From Rhodanobacter glycinis (lineage in GTDB: Bacteria; Pseudomonadota; Gammaproteobacteria; Xanthomonadales; Rhodanobacteraceae): DNA of 64,000 nt. Under the pieces are notes generated by a model. It made no database searches. It was not told where the DNA came from and was given only the letters and a program-made list of their open reading frames with translations. Positions 1 to 9,433 of the stretch are shown in pieces. The stretch's first letter is position 1. Every line of letters starts with the position of its first letter. The translations under genes were made by a program, and so were the position numbers. The stretch spans positions 389,693 to 453,692 of the forward strand of contig NZ_FOSR01000001.1 in the NCBI RefSeq assembly GCF_900114325.1, read 5' to 3'.

Positions 1-2100
1 GACATGCTCGACGTGCTGGTGATGCCGGCACAGGGGCCGGTGTTGCTGCAGCCGGGCGCACGTGGCCTGCCGGACAAGAACTATCGCTCGCGTTACGACA
101 GTGCCGCGGTAGCCGCTGAACGATTGCCGCCCGACCTCGTCGGCGTTCCCGGTCCCGGTTATCGCTCGCGCTACGATCGTGCCAGCGAGCAGGCGCAGCC
201 GGGCTATTACCGCGTGCGCCTGACCGACCACGACATCCTCGCCGAACTCACCGCCACCTTGCGCGCGGGTTTGCATCGCTACACCTTCGGCAAGAAAGGT
301 TCCGGCCATCTGCTGGTGGATTTCGCGCACGGCTTCCATGACAACGCGAAGGTGCCGTGCAAGGTCACCGATGCCACGCTCAAGCTGGTCGGCAACGACA
401 CCCTGGTCGGCAGCCGCCGCGTGCATCAGTGGGCGAACGGTCGCTACATCCACTTCGCGATGAAGCTGTCGCGTCCGTTTACCAGGGCCGAGCTCTTCTC
501 GAACGATGCGCAGGTATCCGGCGGACAGGCCGCCGGCACCCACCTCAAGGCTGCGCTGCATTTCAGCGATGCAGGCGACGCACCGTTGCTGGCCAAGGTC
601 GGCATTTCGGCGGTGGACATCGACGGTGCCATGCGCAACGTCGACGCCGAAATCCCCGACTGGAACTTCGAGCGCGTGCAGCGTGCCGCCGCCGATGCGT
701 GGGAACGCGAGCTGGGTCGCATCCGCTTCGATACCTCCTCCGCAACGGTGCGCAGCACCTTCTACAGCGCGCTGTACCACACCATGCTCGCGCCCACATT
801 GTTCAGCGATGTGGATGGTCGCTATCGCGGCATGGACCTGAAGGTGCACCAGTTGGCCGAAGGCGAGCACAACTACAGCACCTACTCGCTGTGGGACACC
901 TATCGCGCGCAGCATCCGCTGCTCACCCTGTACCAGAGCGAGCGCGTGCCGGACCTGGTCAACGGCCTGGTGCGCATGTCACTGGAAAGCCCGGCCGGTC
1001 CACCGGTGTGGCCGCTGCAAGGCGTGGAAACCTACTGCATGATCGGCTACCACTCGGTGGTGGTGCTGGCCGAGGCACACGCCAAGGGCTTCAAGGGCAT
1101 CGACTACGCCAAGGCGTGGCCGGTGTATCGCAAGCTGGCGATGGACGAGGATTACCGCGGCCTGCCGTATTACCGCAAGCTCGGTTACATCCCCAGCGAC
1201 AAGGTGGACGAGGCGGTCAGCAAGACCCTGGAATATGCCTACGACGACTGGGCCATGGCGCATCTGGCCGAGGCCGTCGGTGCGCACGATGACGCCAAGG
1301 TGCTGCGCAAGCGTTCGCAGAATTATCGCAACGTGTTCGATCGCAAGATGACCTTCACGCGTCCGCGCGGCGAGAACGGCAAGTGGCTGGAACCCTTCGA
1401 TCCACGTGGCATGGGTCACTCCAGCAAGTGGCGCGATTTCACCGAGTCCAATGCCTGGGAAGCCACCTTCCTCAACCAGCACGACCTGTACGACTACATG
1501 AAGTTGTTCGGCAGCGAAACGGCGTTCGAGAAGAAGCTGGACACCTTGTTCACCACCAGCTCCGAGCTGCCGGCCGATGCGCCGCCGGACATCGCCGGCA
1601 TGGTCGGCCAGTACGCCCACGGCAACGAGCCCAGCCATCACGTGGCTTACCTCTACGCCTACACCGGTGCGCACTACAAGACGCAGTCGCGCGTGCGCAT
1701 GTTGCTGGACACCATGTACCGCGCAGCTCCCGACGGCCTGGCCGGCAACGAGGACTGCGGGCAGATGAGTGCGTGGTACGTGATCAGCGCGCTGGGCCTG
1801 TACGCCGTTGATCCAGTCAGCGCCCACTACGTATTCGGCAGCCCGTTGCTCGACAGCGCCGAGGTTGATTTGGGCCAGGGCCGCAAACTGGCGGTGGTTG
1901 CGCATGGCAACGGTCCGGACAAGCCTTACATCCAGTCGATCACCTGGAACGGCAAGCCCTGGACGAAGAGCTGGATCAGCCATGCCGAGCTGGCGCAAGG
2001 CGGCACGCTGGCCTTCACCATGGGTGCTACGCCGAACAAGAAGTTCGGCGCCGCACCGGCGGACCGTCCGCCATCGTTCGGTGCCGCCGCTACCGCGTGA
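1..2100 (+). CDS. GH92 family alpha-mannosidase, 5'-truncated by the window
   Basis: The frame is open from base 1, so the gene begins upstream; about 699 residues are visible. Glycoside hydrolase family 92 enzymes are calcium-dependent exo-alpha-mannosidases, usually periplasmic or secreted, that trim N-glycan or other alpha-mannosides. Family hallmarks seen are GNEPSHHVAYLY (about residue 545) and GNEDCGQMSAWYV (about residue 585) in the catalytic (alpha/alpha)6 barrel, preceded by the N-terminal beta-sandwich. The C-terminus is complete, with a TGA stop at 2098-2100, followed by a REP pair. Substrate linkage cannot be read from the sequence. Family assignment is firm; the missing N-terminus presumably carries the signal peptide. 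Confidence 0.93.
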   Translation, partial: DMLDVLVMPAQGPVLLQPGARGLPDKNYRSRYDSAAVAAERLPPDLVGVPGPGYRSRYDRASEQAQPGYYRVRLTDHDILAELTATLRAGLHRYTFGKKGSGHLLVDFAHGFHDNAKVPCKVTDATLKLVGNDTLVGSRRVHQWANGRYIHFAMKLSRPFTRAELFSNDAQVSGGQAAGTHLKAALHFSDAGDAPLLAKVGISAVDIDGAMRNVDAEIPDWNFERVQRAAADAWERELGRIRFDTSSATVRSTFYSALYHTMLAPTLFSDVDGRYRGMDLKVHQLAEGEHNYSTYSLWDTYRAQHPLLTLYQSERVPDLVNGLVRMSLESPAGPPVWPLQGVETYCMIGYHSVVVLAEAHAKGFKGIDYAKAWPVYRKLAMDEDYRGLPYYRKLGYIPSDKVDEAVSKTLEYAYDDWAMAHLAEAVGAHDDAKVLRKRSQNYRNVFDRKMTFTRPRGENGKWLEPFDPRGMGHSSKWRDFTESNAWEATFLNQHDLYDYMKLFGSETAFEKKLDTLFTTSSELPADAPPDIAGMVGQYAHGNEPSHHVAYLYAYTGAHYKTQSRVRMLLDTMYRAAPDGLAGNEDCGQMSAWYVISALGLYAVDPVSAHYVFGSPLLDSAEVDLGQGRKLAVVAHGNGPDKPYIQSITWNGKPWTKSWISHAELAQGGTLAFTMGATPNKKFGAAPADRPPSFGAAATA

Positions 2101-2107
2101 ATCCCCC

Positions 2108-2185
2108 GTAGGAGCGCACCCTGTGCGCGAAAAGCTCTTGGCTGGTTATCGCCAAAAGCCTTTCGCGCACAAGGTGCGTTCCTGC
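2108..2185. repeat. REP pair with GTAG head
   Basis: Two inverted copies of a REP unit face each other. The left arm is GTAGGAGCGCACCCTGTGCG (2108-2127) and continues GCGAAAAG. The right arm from 2160 is its imperfect reverse complement, ending in GTTCCTGC. Each arm can also fold on itself around GCGCACC...TGTGCGC. A GTAG tetranucleotide followed by an imperfect palindrome is typical of RAYT-associated REPs in Xanthomonadales and Pseudomonas. The pair lies between the convergent ends of the GH92 and tpm genes and may act as a bidirectional terminator. Confidence 0.8.
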
Positions 2186-2194
2186 AAGATGCGC

Positions 2195-2848
2195 TTACCT
2201 CTGCAACCGATAAACACTGGTATGCAGCGAGCTCACGCCAGCCTCAACGAACTTCGGCTGCGAGACGAGAATGTCGCGTCGTTCGATCAGGCCCACGTTC
2301 CAACTGTGACCAAACAGCGCGTCGACGTTGCCGGCATCGACGGAAAACGGCGGCCCATCCATTTCCTGTTGCGGGTAGTCCAGGGTGATCATCAGGCCGC
2401 GACAGCCCTTGGGCAATCGGCCGTAAACCTCGCGTGCATAGCGTTCGCGCAAGGGCGGGGGCAGGGCAATCACGGCGGCGCGGTCATACACCGCATGGCA
2501 ACTGGCGAGGGTGGCGTCATCCAGCGCAAACACGTCGCACTGGATGATCTCGATGCGACCGGCCACATGATGCACACCCAGTGGTGATTCGTGCCGTTCC
2601 GGCGTCAGTCGTTGTTCGGCGAAGAACTGTTCGATCGCCAACGGTGACAACTCCACGCCCAGCACGTGGTGGCCTTGCGCCGCCAGCCACGGCATGTCCA
2701 ATGTCTTGCCGCACAGTGGCACCAGCACGCGGCTGTCCGGCGGCAGTGTCAGGGTCGGCCAATGTCTCACCAGCAGTGGCATCGGCTGGTCGCGATGAAA
2801 GCCGGTTTGGCCTTCGCGCCAGCGTTGCAGCCAGAATTCCGCTTGCAT
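2195..2848 (-). CDS. tpm: Thiopurine S-methyltransferase
   Basis: This 217-residue protein is a SAM-dependent methyltransferase of the bacterial TPMT family, which methylates thiopurines and, in bacteria, selenium and tellurium oxyanions. It starts [10 protein letters not shown], with the conserved N-terminal FWxxRW...GFH segment (residues 5-18). It then has [15 protein letters not shown] (SAM-binding motif I, about residues 42-56), [13 protein letters not shown] and [10 protein letters not shown]. Length matches the family. It is a single gene, convergent with GH92. The identification rests on full-length pattern similarity and is confident; the physiological substrate is unknown. Confidence 0.93.
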   Translation of the reverse strand: MQAEFWLQRWREGQTGFHRDQPMPLLVRHWPTLTLPPDSRVLVPLCGKTLDMPWLAAQGHHVLGVELSPLAIEQFFAEQRLTPERHESPLGVHHVAGRIEIIQCDVFALDDATLASCHAVYDRAAVIALPPPLRERYAREVYGRLPKGCRGLMITLDYPQQEMDGPPFSVDAGNVDALFGHSWNVGLIERRDILVSQPKFVEAGVSSLHTSVYRLQR

Positions 2849-2962
2849 GGGTTACTCCGAGGCGTGGGGAAATTGTCGGCCACCTTATCAATGCGTCCGA
2901 CAAACGCGCGTGTTTGTGTTGATGGGAGACGGGCTTCATTCAGCCCTTCGCCGAAGTCTGCG

Positions 2963-3979
2963 TCAGGCTTCCCAGGCAAGCATGATCTTGCCGATATGCT
3001 CGCTGCTTTCCATCAAGGCATGGGCCTGTGCGGCCTCGCCCGCCGGCAGCACGGCATGGATGACCGGGCGCACCTTGCCGGCCTCCAGCAGTGGCCAGAC
3101 CTGCGCATGCAGTTGCCGGGCGAGTTCGGCCTTGAAGGTCACCGGACGTGCACGCAGCGTGGAGCCGGTGAGGGTGAGCCGGCGCCGCATGATCGTGCCG
3201 GCATCGATCTCGCCCTTGGCGCCGCCCAGCGTGGCGATGAATACCAGCCGCCCGCCTTCGGCGAGGGCATCGATTTCGCGCGGGATGTAATCGCCGGCGA
3301 CCATGTCCAGGATCACGTCCACGCCACGGCCATCGGTGGCCTGTTTCACCACCTCGGCGAAGTCCTGCTCGCGGTAATTGATCGCCAGCTCCGCGCCCAG
3401 CTTTTCGCAAGCGGCGCATTTCTCCGCATTGCCGGCGGTGGCGAACACGCGATGGCCCAGTGCATGGGCCAACTGGATCGCGGTGACGCCGATGCCGCTG
3501 GAGCCGCCCTGCACCAGCAGGCTTTCGTGCGAACCGCCTTCGCCATGGCCAAGCTGGCCACGCACGAATACGTTGCTCCACACGGTGAAAAAGTTTTCCG
3601 GCAACGCCGCGGCCTCGATCATCGAGAAACCCTTCGGCACTGGCAGGCATTGCACCAACGGCGCAACCGCGTATTCCGCGTAACCGCCGCCGGCGAGCAA
3701 GGCGCACACGGCATCGCCGGGTTTCAGGCCGAACGGGTTGGCCGCAGCGAAATCGCCTTCGACCAGCGTGCCCGCCACTTCCAATCCCGGCAGGTCGGAC
3801 GCACCCGGCGGCGGCGCGTAATGCCCGCGTCGCTGGAAGACATCCGGCCGATTGACCCCGGAGGCTGCGACCTTGATCAACACCTCGCCCGGTCCCGGTT
3901 GCGGTCTGGGTCGCTGCACGGGTTGAAGCACGTCAGGTGTGCCGAAGCGGGTGATCTCGATGGCTTGCATGGTGGGCAT
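2963..3979 (-). CDS. NAD(P)H-quinone oxidoreductase, PIG3/zeta-crystallin type
   Basis: This 338-residue protein belongs to the zinc-independent medium-chain dehydrogenase/reductase branch. It has the substrate-domain motif GVNRPDVFQRRGHYAPPPG (about residues 42-60) and the NADPH-binding Rossmann motif GGSSGIGVTAIQLAHALG (about residues 158-175). No structural-zinc cysteine cluster is visible. The best match is the PIG3/TP53I3-type quinone oxidoreductase subgroup, cytosolic enzymes reducing ortho-quinones with NADPH. The ATG at 3979 is preceded by AGGAA at suitable spacing. It is followed downstream by the tpm gene on the same strand, with a gap of about 110 bp. Confidence 0.88.
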   Translation of the reverse strand: MPTMQAIEITRFGTPDVLQPVQRPRPQPGPGEVLIKVAASGVNRPDVFQRRGHYAPPPGASDLPGLEVAGTLVEGDFAAANPFGLKPGDAVCALLAGGGYAEYAVAPLVQCLPVPKGFSMIEAAALPENFFTVWSNVFVRGQLGHGEGGSHESLLVQGGSSGIGVTAIQLAHALGHRVFATAGNAEKCAACEKLGAELAINYREQDFAEVVKQATDGRGVDVILDMVAGDYIPREIDALAEGGRLVFIATLGGAKGEIDAGTIMRRRLTLTGSTLRARPVTFKAELARQLHAQVWPLLEAGKVRPVIHAVLPAGEAAQAHALMESSEHIGKIMLAWEA

Positions 3980-4087
3980 GGGGATTCCTGGTCGGCTCGG
4001 TGATTCAGATCAGTCTGGTGGCAGCGGCGACCGTATCAAGCCCGACATCATGCCGATGTGTCGAACGCTTCGTTTGATGTGCGGGCG

Positions 4088-4242
4088 TTCATTCTCCTTC
4101 CCTGCGCGCAGGGGAGGGTTGGGGTGGGGTAAAACCAGTTCGCCGCAAAGCTCACCCCCTCCCAGCCTCCCCCTGCTTGCAGGAGGAGGGGCGACGGTAT
4201 CGCAGCGTTCACTCTCCCTTCCCTGCACGCAGGGGTGGGGTT
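4088..4242. repeat. Cluster of three C/G-rich hairpin repeats
   Basis: Three closely spaced hairpins share the core CCCTGC-N2-GCAGGG: 4094-4117, 4166-4191 and 4216-4242. They lie between two minus-strand genes (quinone oxidoreductase and pirin). The same unit recurs at 7233-7332 and, in a related form, at 30982-31002. These are dispersed intergenic repeats and may terminate transcription from the pirin gene, which ends at 4246. Confidence 0.7.
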
Positions 4243-4245
4243 AGG

Positions 4246-4947
4246 TCATGCTGCCGTATCCACCAGCACCAGTTCGGCATCTTCCAGCGCGGTCACGCGC
4301 AACACGGGCTCGTTGCGAATCGCGGCGCCGTCGCGTGCATCGATCCGCACACCGTTGACTTCCACCACCCCGCTGGCAGGTACCAGATAGCCGTAGCGAC
4401 CTTCCGCCATCGCATATTCGACCGTTTCGCCGGCTTTCAACGTGGCGCCGAGCACGCGCGCATCGGTGCGCAGGGGCAGGGCGTCGGCGTCTTGTTTGAA
4501 TCCGCTGGCCAGTACCACGAAGCGGCCGGAACGCTCGCCCTTCGGGAACGGTCGCGTTCCCCATGACGGCGGCTGGCCTGCGCTGTCGGGGATGATCCAG
4601 ATCTGGAAGATGCGCGTGGCTTCCGCTTCGTCGTTGTATTCGGCGTGGGTGATGCCACTGCCCGCGCTCATCACCTGCACATCGCCGGCGACCGTGCGAC
4701 CGACGTTGCCCAGGCTGTCCTTGTGGCTGATGGCGCCTTCGCGCACATAGGTGATGATTTCCATGTCCGCATGCGGGTGCGGCGGGAAGCCGGTGTGCGG
4801 CGCGATGGTGTCGTCGTTCCACACGCGCAATGCACCCCAGCCCATGCGCGCGGGATCGTGGTAGCCGGCAAACGAGAAATGATGCTTGGCGTTGAGCCAG
4901 CCGTGGTCGGCTCCGCCGAGGCGGTCAAAGGGGCGACGTTCGATCAT
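4246..4947 (-). CDS. Pirin family protein
   Basis: This 233-residue bicupin matches the pirin/YhhW group (quercetinase-like or regulatory, iron-binding). Metal-ligand motifs of the N-terminal cupin are visible: PHPHADMEIITYV (about residues 44-56) and SAGSGITHAEYN (about residues 90-101). The C-terminal cupin is degenerate, as is usual. The chosen ATG at 4947 has GGAGG six bases upstream; an in-frame ATG eleven codons earlier lacks this. Quercetinase activity is known for some family members only, so the function here is uncertain. Confidence 0.9.
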   Translation of the reverse strand: MIERRPFDRLGGADHGWLNAKHHFSFAGYHDPARMGWGALRVWNDDTIAPHTGFPPHPHADMEIITYVREGAISHKDSLGNVGRTVAGDVQVMSAGSGITHAEYNDEAEATRIFQIWIIPDSAGQPPSWGTRPFPKGERSGRFVVLASGFKQDADALPLRTDARVLGATLKAGETVEYAMAEGRYGYLVPASGVVEVNGVRIDARDGAAIRNEPVLRVTALEDAELVLVDTAA

Positions 4948-5219
4948 GGGAAAACCTCCGTGGATGCTTCGCCACAGCATGGGGCCCGGCGCTCAGCGAT
5001 GGAACGGACACGGGGCGAACGGATTGTTGCGCGAATGGCGTCATTTTCCTCGCTCTCCTCGATGCGCGGCCATCCCTGGCCTGTTCTGCTCCTTGGGGCT
5101 TCCCGCGTCTCCGTCGTCAGTCGTCACCGGCCTGAACGGTGACGGGCGCGAAGCTGGAAATTCCCGCCGCGGAGCCGCATATTCAGAGATCGGCCATTTA
5201 GCGTTTTGCGGAGGTTCCC

Positions 5220-5483
5220 ATGGCTACCGGTTGGGCCGGCGACGGCGCCGTACAGGACCAGATCGACGCCACCGTCAGCGATGCGGTGCAGCGCGCGCGG
5301 CAACAGCTGCGCCAAGGGCCCGGGCTGGCCCATTGCGAGGAATGCGACGCCCCGATTCCCGAAGCCCGCCGCAAGGCGGTGCCCGGCGTGCGCCTGTGCG
5401 TGGCCTGCCAGCAGGCGCAGGATGCCGAGCGCAGTGCCGGCCTCTACAACCGTCGCGGCAGCAAGGACAGCCAGCTGCGCTGA
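5220..5483 (+). CDS. DksA/TraR family C4-type zinc finger protein
   Basis: This 87-residue protein is a short member of the DksA/TraR superfamily, similar to E. coli YbiI. The zinc finger is CEEC-N17-CVAC (residues 39-63), and the N-terminus is a short predicted helix. It lacks the long coiled coil that DksA inserts into the RNA polymerase secondary channel, so a DksA-like role is not assured. GGAGG lies seven bases before the ATG. It is divergent from pirin, with about 270 bp between the two genes and no recognisable element in the gap. Confidence 0.9.
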   Translation: MATGWAGDGAVQDQIDATVSDAVQRARQQLRQGPGLAHCEECDAPIPEARRKAVPGVRLCVACQQAQDAERSAGLYNRRGSKDSQLR

Positions 5484-5554
5484 AGCGCTTTCGGGCTTGC
5501 TCGGTTCAGCCAAGAGCCAAGTCATGGCTCCTGCATCAGTGAGGCATCAGGCTT

Positions 5555-7018
5555 TCAGGCCGATCCGCGTGCGGTACGGCGTCCGCGATGCCCGCTCATC
5601 TCGCTGCCAGCATCGTGGGCGAACTTGAGGTGCCAGCGCGTGGCGCAGAGCGAGATCAGGGTGACCACCAGGAAGGCGATGGCAAAGTCGCGCTGGCCGA
5701 GCTGGCTGTGGTGTTCGGTCGCCATGCTCAGCTTGAGGATCATCGCCCCGCTGCACACACCGACCGACAGCATCAGCTGCTGCAGCGTGGTGTAGAAGCT
5801 GTTGGCTGCGCTCATGCGCTCGGCCGGCACCGCCTCGTAGGCCACCGTGTTGTAGGCGCCGAACTGGAACGACATCGACGCACCGCACACCATCAGCAGC
5901 ACGAACATCAGCGCGAACGGCCAGTCCGGCTGGAAGAACGCGCACACGGCGTAACTCATGCTGGACAGCACGCCGTTGATCACCATGCCGCGCCGGAAAC
6001 CGGTGCGCTTGAGCAAGGCTGGCGTGGCGCTGCGGATGAGCAGCGCGCCCAGCGATGTCGCCAGGATCAGCTGGCCGCTGCGCACGGCCGACATGCCGAA
6101 ACCGATCTGGAACATCAGCGGCAGCAGGAACGGTTGCGCGCCCTGGGTGATGCGCATCAGCGCACCGGAAATCACCGACAGCCGGAACGAATCGATGCGC
6201 AGCAGCGAAAGATCGATTAGCGGATCGCTGCGGTGCCGTGCATGCCACAGATAGCCCATGCAGGCCGCCGCCCCGACCGTCATCAGGCTCAGCGCATGCG
6301 GCAGGTTGGCGCTCTGGCCCACTTCCTCGAAACCGAACAGCAGGCAGCCCAGGCCCACGCTGCACAGCGCGAATCCGCCCAGGTCGAAACGCGACGGACG
6401 CGCGGCGCTGGGGATGTACGGAATGAACCGGCGCACCAGCCAGAAGCCGAGCATGCCGATCGGCACGTTGATGTAGAAGATCCAGCGCCAGTCGAGATAC
6501 TGCACGATGAAGCCGCCCAGCGGCGGACCGATCAATGGCCCGAGGAAGGCCGGCACCAGGGTCCACGACATCGCCGACACGAAATGCTTGCGCTCCACCG
6601 CGCTGAGCAACACCAGCCGCCCGATCGGCGCCATCATCGCGCCGCCCGCGCCCTGCAGCAGGCGCGCGGCCACCATCAACGGCAGGCTGTGGGTCAGTGA
6701 GCACAGGATCGAGCCCAGCACGAACACGATGATCGACCCGCTGAACACGCGCTTGGTGCCGAAGCGGTCGGCCACCTTGCCGCTGATCGGAATGAGCACG
6801 GCCAGCGCCAGCAGGTAGCTGGTCATGGCAATGCTCATGGCCGGGGCGCGCACGTGGAAATCGCGGGCCATCGTGGGCAGCGCCGTGGCCAGCACGGTCG
6901 CGTCCATCTGCTCCATGAAGATGGCGCAGGCCACGATCAGGGAGATCACGCGGTAATCGGGAAACGCCGGCGTGGGGAGAGCCGTGGCGTTCGCCTTTTC
7001 CTCGGTGTGCAGACTCAC
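5555..7018 (-). CDS. MFS drug-exporter-type transporter, DHA2 (14-TMS) family
   Basis: This 487-residue inner-membrane protein has about 14 predicted hydrophobic segments. Motif A-like GKVADRFGTKRVF follows TM2, and LLQGAGGAMMAPIGRLVLL with GPPLGGFI marks the DHA2/EmrB group of proton-coupled exporters. The chosen start is a GTG at 7018 with AGGAA seven bases upstream. Longer readings add a cysteine-rich non-membrane leader with no ribosome site. No EmrA-like adaptor gene is adjacent, so it probably acts alone. Substrate unknown. Confidence 0.88.
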   Translation of the reverse strand: MSLHTEEKANATALPTPAFPDYRVISLIVACAIFMEQMDATVLATALPTMARDFHVRAPAMSIAMTSYLLALAVLIPISGKVADRFGTKRVFSGSIIVFVLGSILCSLTHSLPLMVAARLLQGAGGAMMAPIGRLVLLSAVERKHFVSAMSWTLVPAFLGPLIGPPLGGFIVQYLDWRWIFYINVPIGMLGFWLVRRFIPYIPSAARPSRFDLGGFALCSVGLGCLLFGFEEVGQSANLPHALSLMTVGAAACMGYLWHARHRSDPLIDLSLLRIDSFRLSVISGALMRITQGAQPFLLPLMFQIGFGMSAVRSGQLILATSLGALLIRSATPALLKRTGFRRGMVINGVLSSMSYAVCAFFQPDWPFALMFVLLMVCGASMSFQFGAYNTVAYEAVPAERMSAANSFYTTLQQLMLSVGVCSGAMILKLSMATEHHSQLGQRDFAIAFLVVTLISLCATRWHLKFAHDAGSEMSGHRGRRTARGSA

Positions 7019-7232
7019 GAAAGGTTCCTGGAAACAGCCGCAGACAGCCATCACCGACTGGGGTGGTCGGCATACGGAAACGTGCGAATGCCACAACGCA
7101 TCGGGGGTGGTGCGCTGCAACATGACGAATTGTCCACCGTTGTCATGGCCGCGACAAGTACGACCAAAGGCGAAGAGGGCATGTTTCAGCAGGGCGTCTG
7201 GCTGCCGTTCAGATGGATGGTGCTGGATTGGC

Positions 7233-7332
7233 TCCTCCCCCTGCCCGCAGGGGGAGGTTGGGAGGGGGTGACGCTTTTATCCCCAAGCCAAAAGCACCCC
7301 TCCCCAACCCTCCCCTGCGCGCAGGGGAGGGG
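7233..7332. repeat. Pair of C/G-rich hairpin repeats
   Basis: Two hairpins, CCTCCCCCTGC...GCAGGGGGAGG (7233-7256) and CCCTCCCCTGC...GCAGGGGAGGG (7308-7331), belong to the same family as the cluster at 4088-4242. They fill much of the roughly 400-bp gap between the MFS gene start and the downstream end of the aldo/keto reductase gene. I see no gene in the rest of that gap (7019-7421). Confidence 0.7.
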
Positions 7333-7421
7333 GCGTTCAGCTCGCCCTTCGAGGCACGTGGACAGCCTGCTCCGGTATGACAAGCCAAAGCGTGGCGAAT
7401 GCCGTTTCCAGTGCCAATTCC

Positions 7422-8297
7422 TTATTCGCCCTCGCTGCCAATCCCATCCAGCTCGGCCAGCACCTCGTCCGCAAGCACCAGTTCGGCCGCCGCAAGGTTT
7501 TCTCGCAGATGCCCCAGTGACGACGTGCCCGGGATCAGCACGATGTTCGGCGCGCGTGCCAGCAGCCAGGCCAGTGCCACCTGCATCGGCGTCACGCCCA
7601 GCTTTTCGGCCACGGCCGACAAGGTGCCGGACTGCAACGGCGTGAATCCGCCCAGCGGGAAGAACGGCACGTAGGCGATGCCTTGCTGGCCCAGCGTGTC
7701 GATCAATGCGTCGTCGTCGCGGTGCGCAAGGTTGTAGTGGTTCTGCACGCAGGCCACTTTGGCGATGCGCTGCGCTTCGGCCACCTGGGTTGGCGTGACG
7801 TTGCTCAGGCCAAGCTGCCGGATCAGGCCCTGCTGCTGAAGCTTGGCCAATACCGTGAAGCGTTCCTCGATCGATTCCTCGCTGGGTTCGTGGATGTTCC
7901 CCATGATGCGCAGGTTCACCACGTCGAGCACGTCGACGCCGAGGTTGCGCAGGTTGTCGTGCACCGCCTGTGTCAACTCGGCCGGGCTTTGTGCCGCATT
8001 CCACGACGCATCGGCACCGCGCGTGGCGCCCACCTTGGTCACGATCACCAGATCGTCCCCATACGGATGCAGGGCTTCGCGGATCAGCTGGTTAGTTACG
8101 TGGGGACCGTAGAAGTCGCTGGTGTCGATGTGGTTCACGCCCGAGGCCACGGCCTCACGCAGCACGGCCAGCGCGGTGGCATGGTCTTTCGGCGGCCCGA
8201 ACACGCCGGGCCCGGCGAGCTGCATCGCGCCGTAGCCCATGCGGGTCACCCGGCGATCGCCCAGGGAAAAGCTTCCGGATTTCGTGAGATCAGTCAT
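7422..8297 (-). CDS. pdxI: Aldo/keto reductase, PdxI (YdbC)-like pyridoxal reductase
   Basis: This 291-residue protein closely follows the E. coli YdbC/PdxI pattern: RMGYGAMQLAGPGVFGPP, NHIDTSDFYGPHVTNQLI, LDVVNLR, GLSNVTPTQVAEAQ and VPFFPLGGFTPLQS. PdxI reduces pyridoxal to pyridoxine with NADPH. The AKR fold is complete, with Asp and Tyr in the DTSDFYG motif and Lys in VTKVGA. The usual catalytic His of the tetrad is Arg (in VVNLR), as in YdbC. The ATG at 8297 has GGAA upstream; upstream in-frame codons overlap a repeat hairpin. It is divergent from a LysR gene that may regulate it. Confidence 0.85.
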   Translation of the reverse strand: MTDLTKSGSFSLGDRRVTRMGYGAMQLAGPGVFGPPKDHATALAVLREAVASGVNHIDTSDFYGPHVTNQLIREALHPYGDDLVIVTKVGATRGADASWNAAQSPAELTQAVHDNLRNLGVDVLDVVNLRIMGNIHEPSEESIEERFTVLAKLQQQGLIRQLGLSNVTPTQVAEAQRIAKVACVQNHYNLAHRDDDALIDTLGQQGIAYVPFFPLGGFTPLQSGTLSAVAEKLGVTPMQVALAWLLARAPNIVLIPGTSSLGHLRENLAAAELVLADEVLAELDGIGSEGE

Positions 8298-8340
8298 GGT
8301 GATTCCAGTGTGGGGAACATCGAAAAACCTCCCAATTTGC

Positions 8341-8366
8341 GTCATCCCGGCGAAGGACAGGATGAC
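8341..8366. repeat. Short GTCATCC hairpin
   Basis: An inverted repeat GTCATCC...GGATGAC lies in the pdxI-lysR intergenic region. It looks like a minimal, end-only copy of the GTCATTCC-type dispersed repeat found repeatedly in this window. Confidence 0.5.
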
Positions 8367-8495
8367 GAGCAAATAAAACGGTTACTCGAGGTTCTCTGAA
8401 GGGGAAGGGCGGAACAGGTGCAGCGCCACTATAGGCATTGACCGCCTGCACGATAATCCGCTCAAATCGGCACGGGCTGTACGGAAATTCGAACA

Positions 8496-9392
8496 ATGGC
8501 AACCGATCTTCAGGAGCTTTTCGCCTTCCTCGCCGTGGTGCAGGCAGGCGGCTTTCGCGAAGCGGCGCGCAAGAGTGGCAGTTCTGCGTCGAGCCTGAGC
8601 GAAGCCGTGCGCCGGCTGGAAACGCGTCTTGGGGTGCGCTTGCTCAACCGCAGCACCCGCAGTGTGGTGCCGACCGAGGCCGGCACTCGTCTGGCCGAAC
8701 GCCTGGTGCCTGCGCTCGGCGAAGTGGATGCCGCGCTGGATGTGGTCAGCGGCTTTCGCGACCGGCCGGCCGGAACCCTGAGGCTCAACGTGCCCACGGT
8801 GGCGGCCCGGTTGGTGCTTCCTGGCATCGTCACGCCATTCCTCAAGGCCTATCCCGATATCCGGCTGGAAGTGATTGCGGAAGACAGCTTCGTCGACATG
8901 CTGGCGTCGGGCTGCGACGCCGGTATTCGTTACGACGAGCGGCTGGAGCAGGACATGATCGCCGTGCCTATCGGCCCGCGCTTCCAGCGCATTGCTACCG
9001 CTGCCGCACCAGCCTATCTCGATGCGCGAGGCCGGCCGGAACATCCGCGCGACTTGCTTGACCACGCTTGCCTGCGCGGGCAGTTTCCCAGCGGGTCCAT
9101 TCCCACTTGGGAATTCGAGCGCGATGGCAAGGTGCTGCAAGTCGATCCCAGCGGACCGTTATTGGTGCGTATTGGCGCGGCGGTGGATCTCGCCGTTGCA
9201 GCTGCCATGGATGGCCTCGGCATCATCCATCTGTTCGAAGAATGGTTGCGACCGCACTTCGACAGCGGCGCGCTGGAACCCGTGCTGGAACCGTGGTGGC
9301 AGACGTTCTCGGGCCCGTTCCTCTATTACCCGGGCCGTCGGCATCTTCCGTCGCCGCTGCGGGCCTTTATCGATTTCATCCGATCGCGCTGA
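8496..9392 (+). CDS. LysR family transcriptional regulator
   Basis: This 298-residue protein has an N-terminal winged HTH (residues 1-60, FLAVVQAGGFREAARKSGSSASSLSEAVRRLETRLGVRLLNRSTRSV) and a C-terminal LysR substrate-binding domain (about 88-295). It is divergent from the pdxI-like reductase with about 200 bp between starts, the classical arrangement for a LysR regulator and its target. The inducer is not deducible. The ATG at 8496 gives the usual HTH start; the ribosome site is weak. Confidence 0.92.
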   Translation: MATDLQELFAFLAVVQAGGFREAARKSGSSASSLSEAVRRLETRLGVRLLNRSTRSVVPTEAGTRLAERLVPALGEVDAALDVVSGFRDRPAGTLRLNVPTVAARLVLPGIVTPFLKAYPDIRLEVIAEDSFVDMLASGCDAGIRYDERLEQDMIAVPIGPRFQRIATAAAPAYLDARGRPEHPRDLLDHACLRGQFPSGSIPTWEFERDGKVLQVDPSGPLLVRIGAAVDLAVAAAMDGLGIIHLFEEWLRPHFDSGALEPVLEPWWQTFSGPFLYYPGRRHLPSPLRAFIDFIRSR

Positions 9393-9433
9393 AATTTCCT
9401 TCGCGGCATGCATGTGAAATCGTCACTGTGCTC

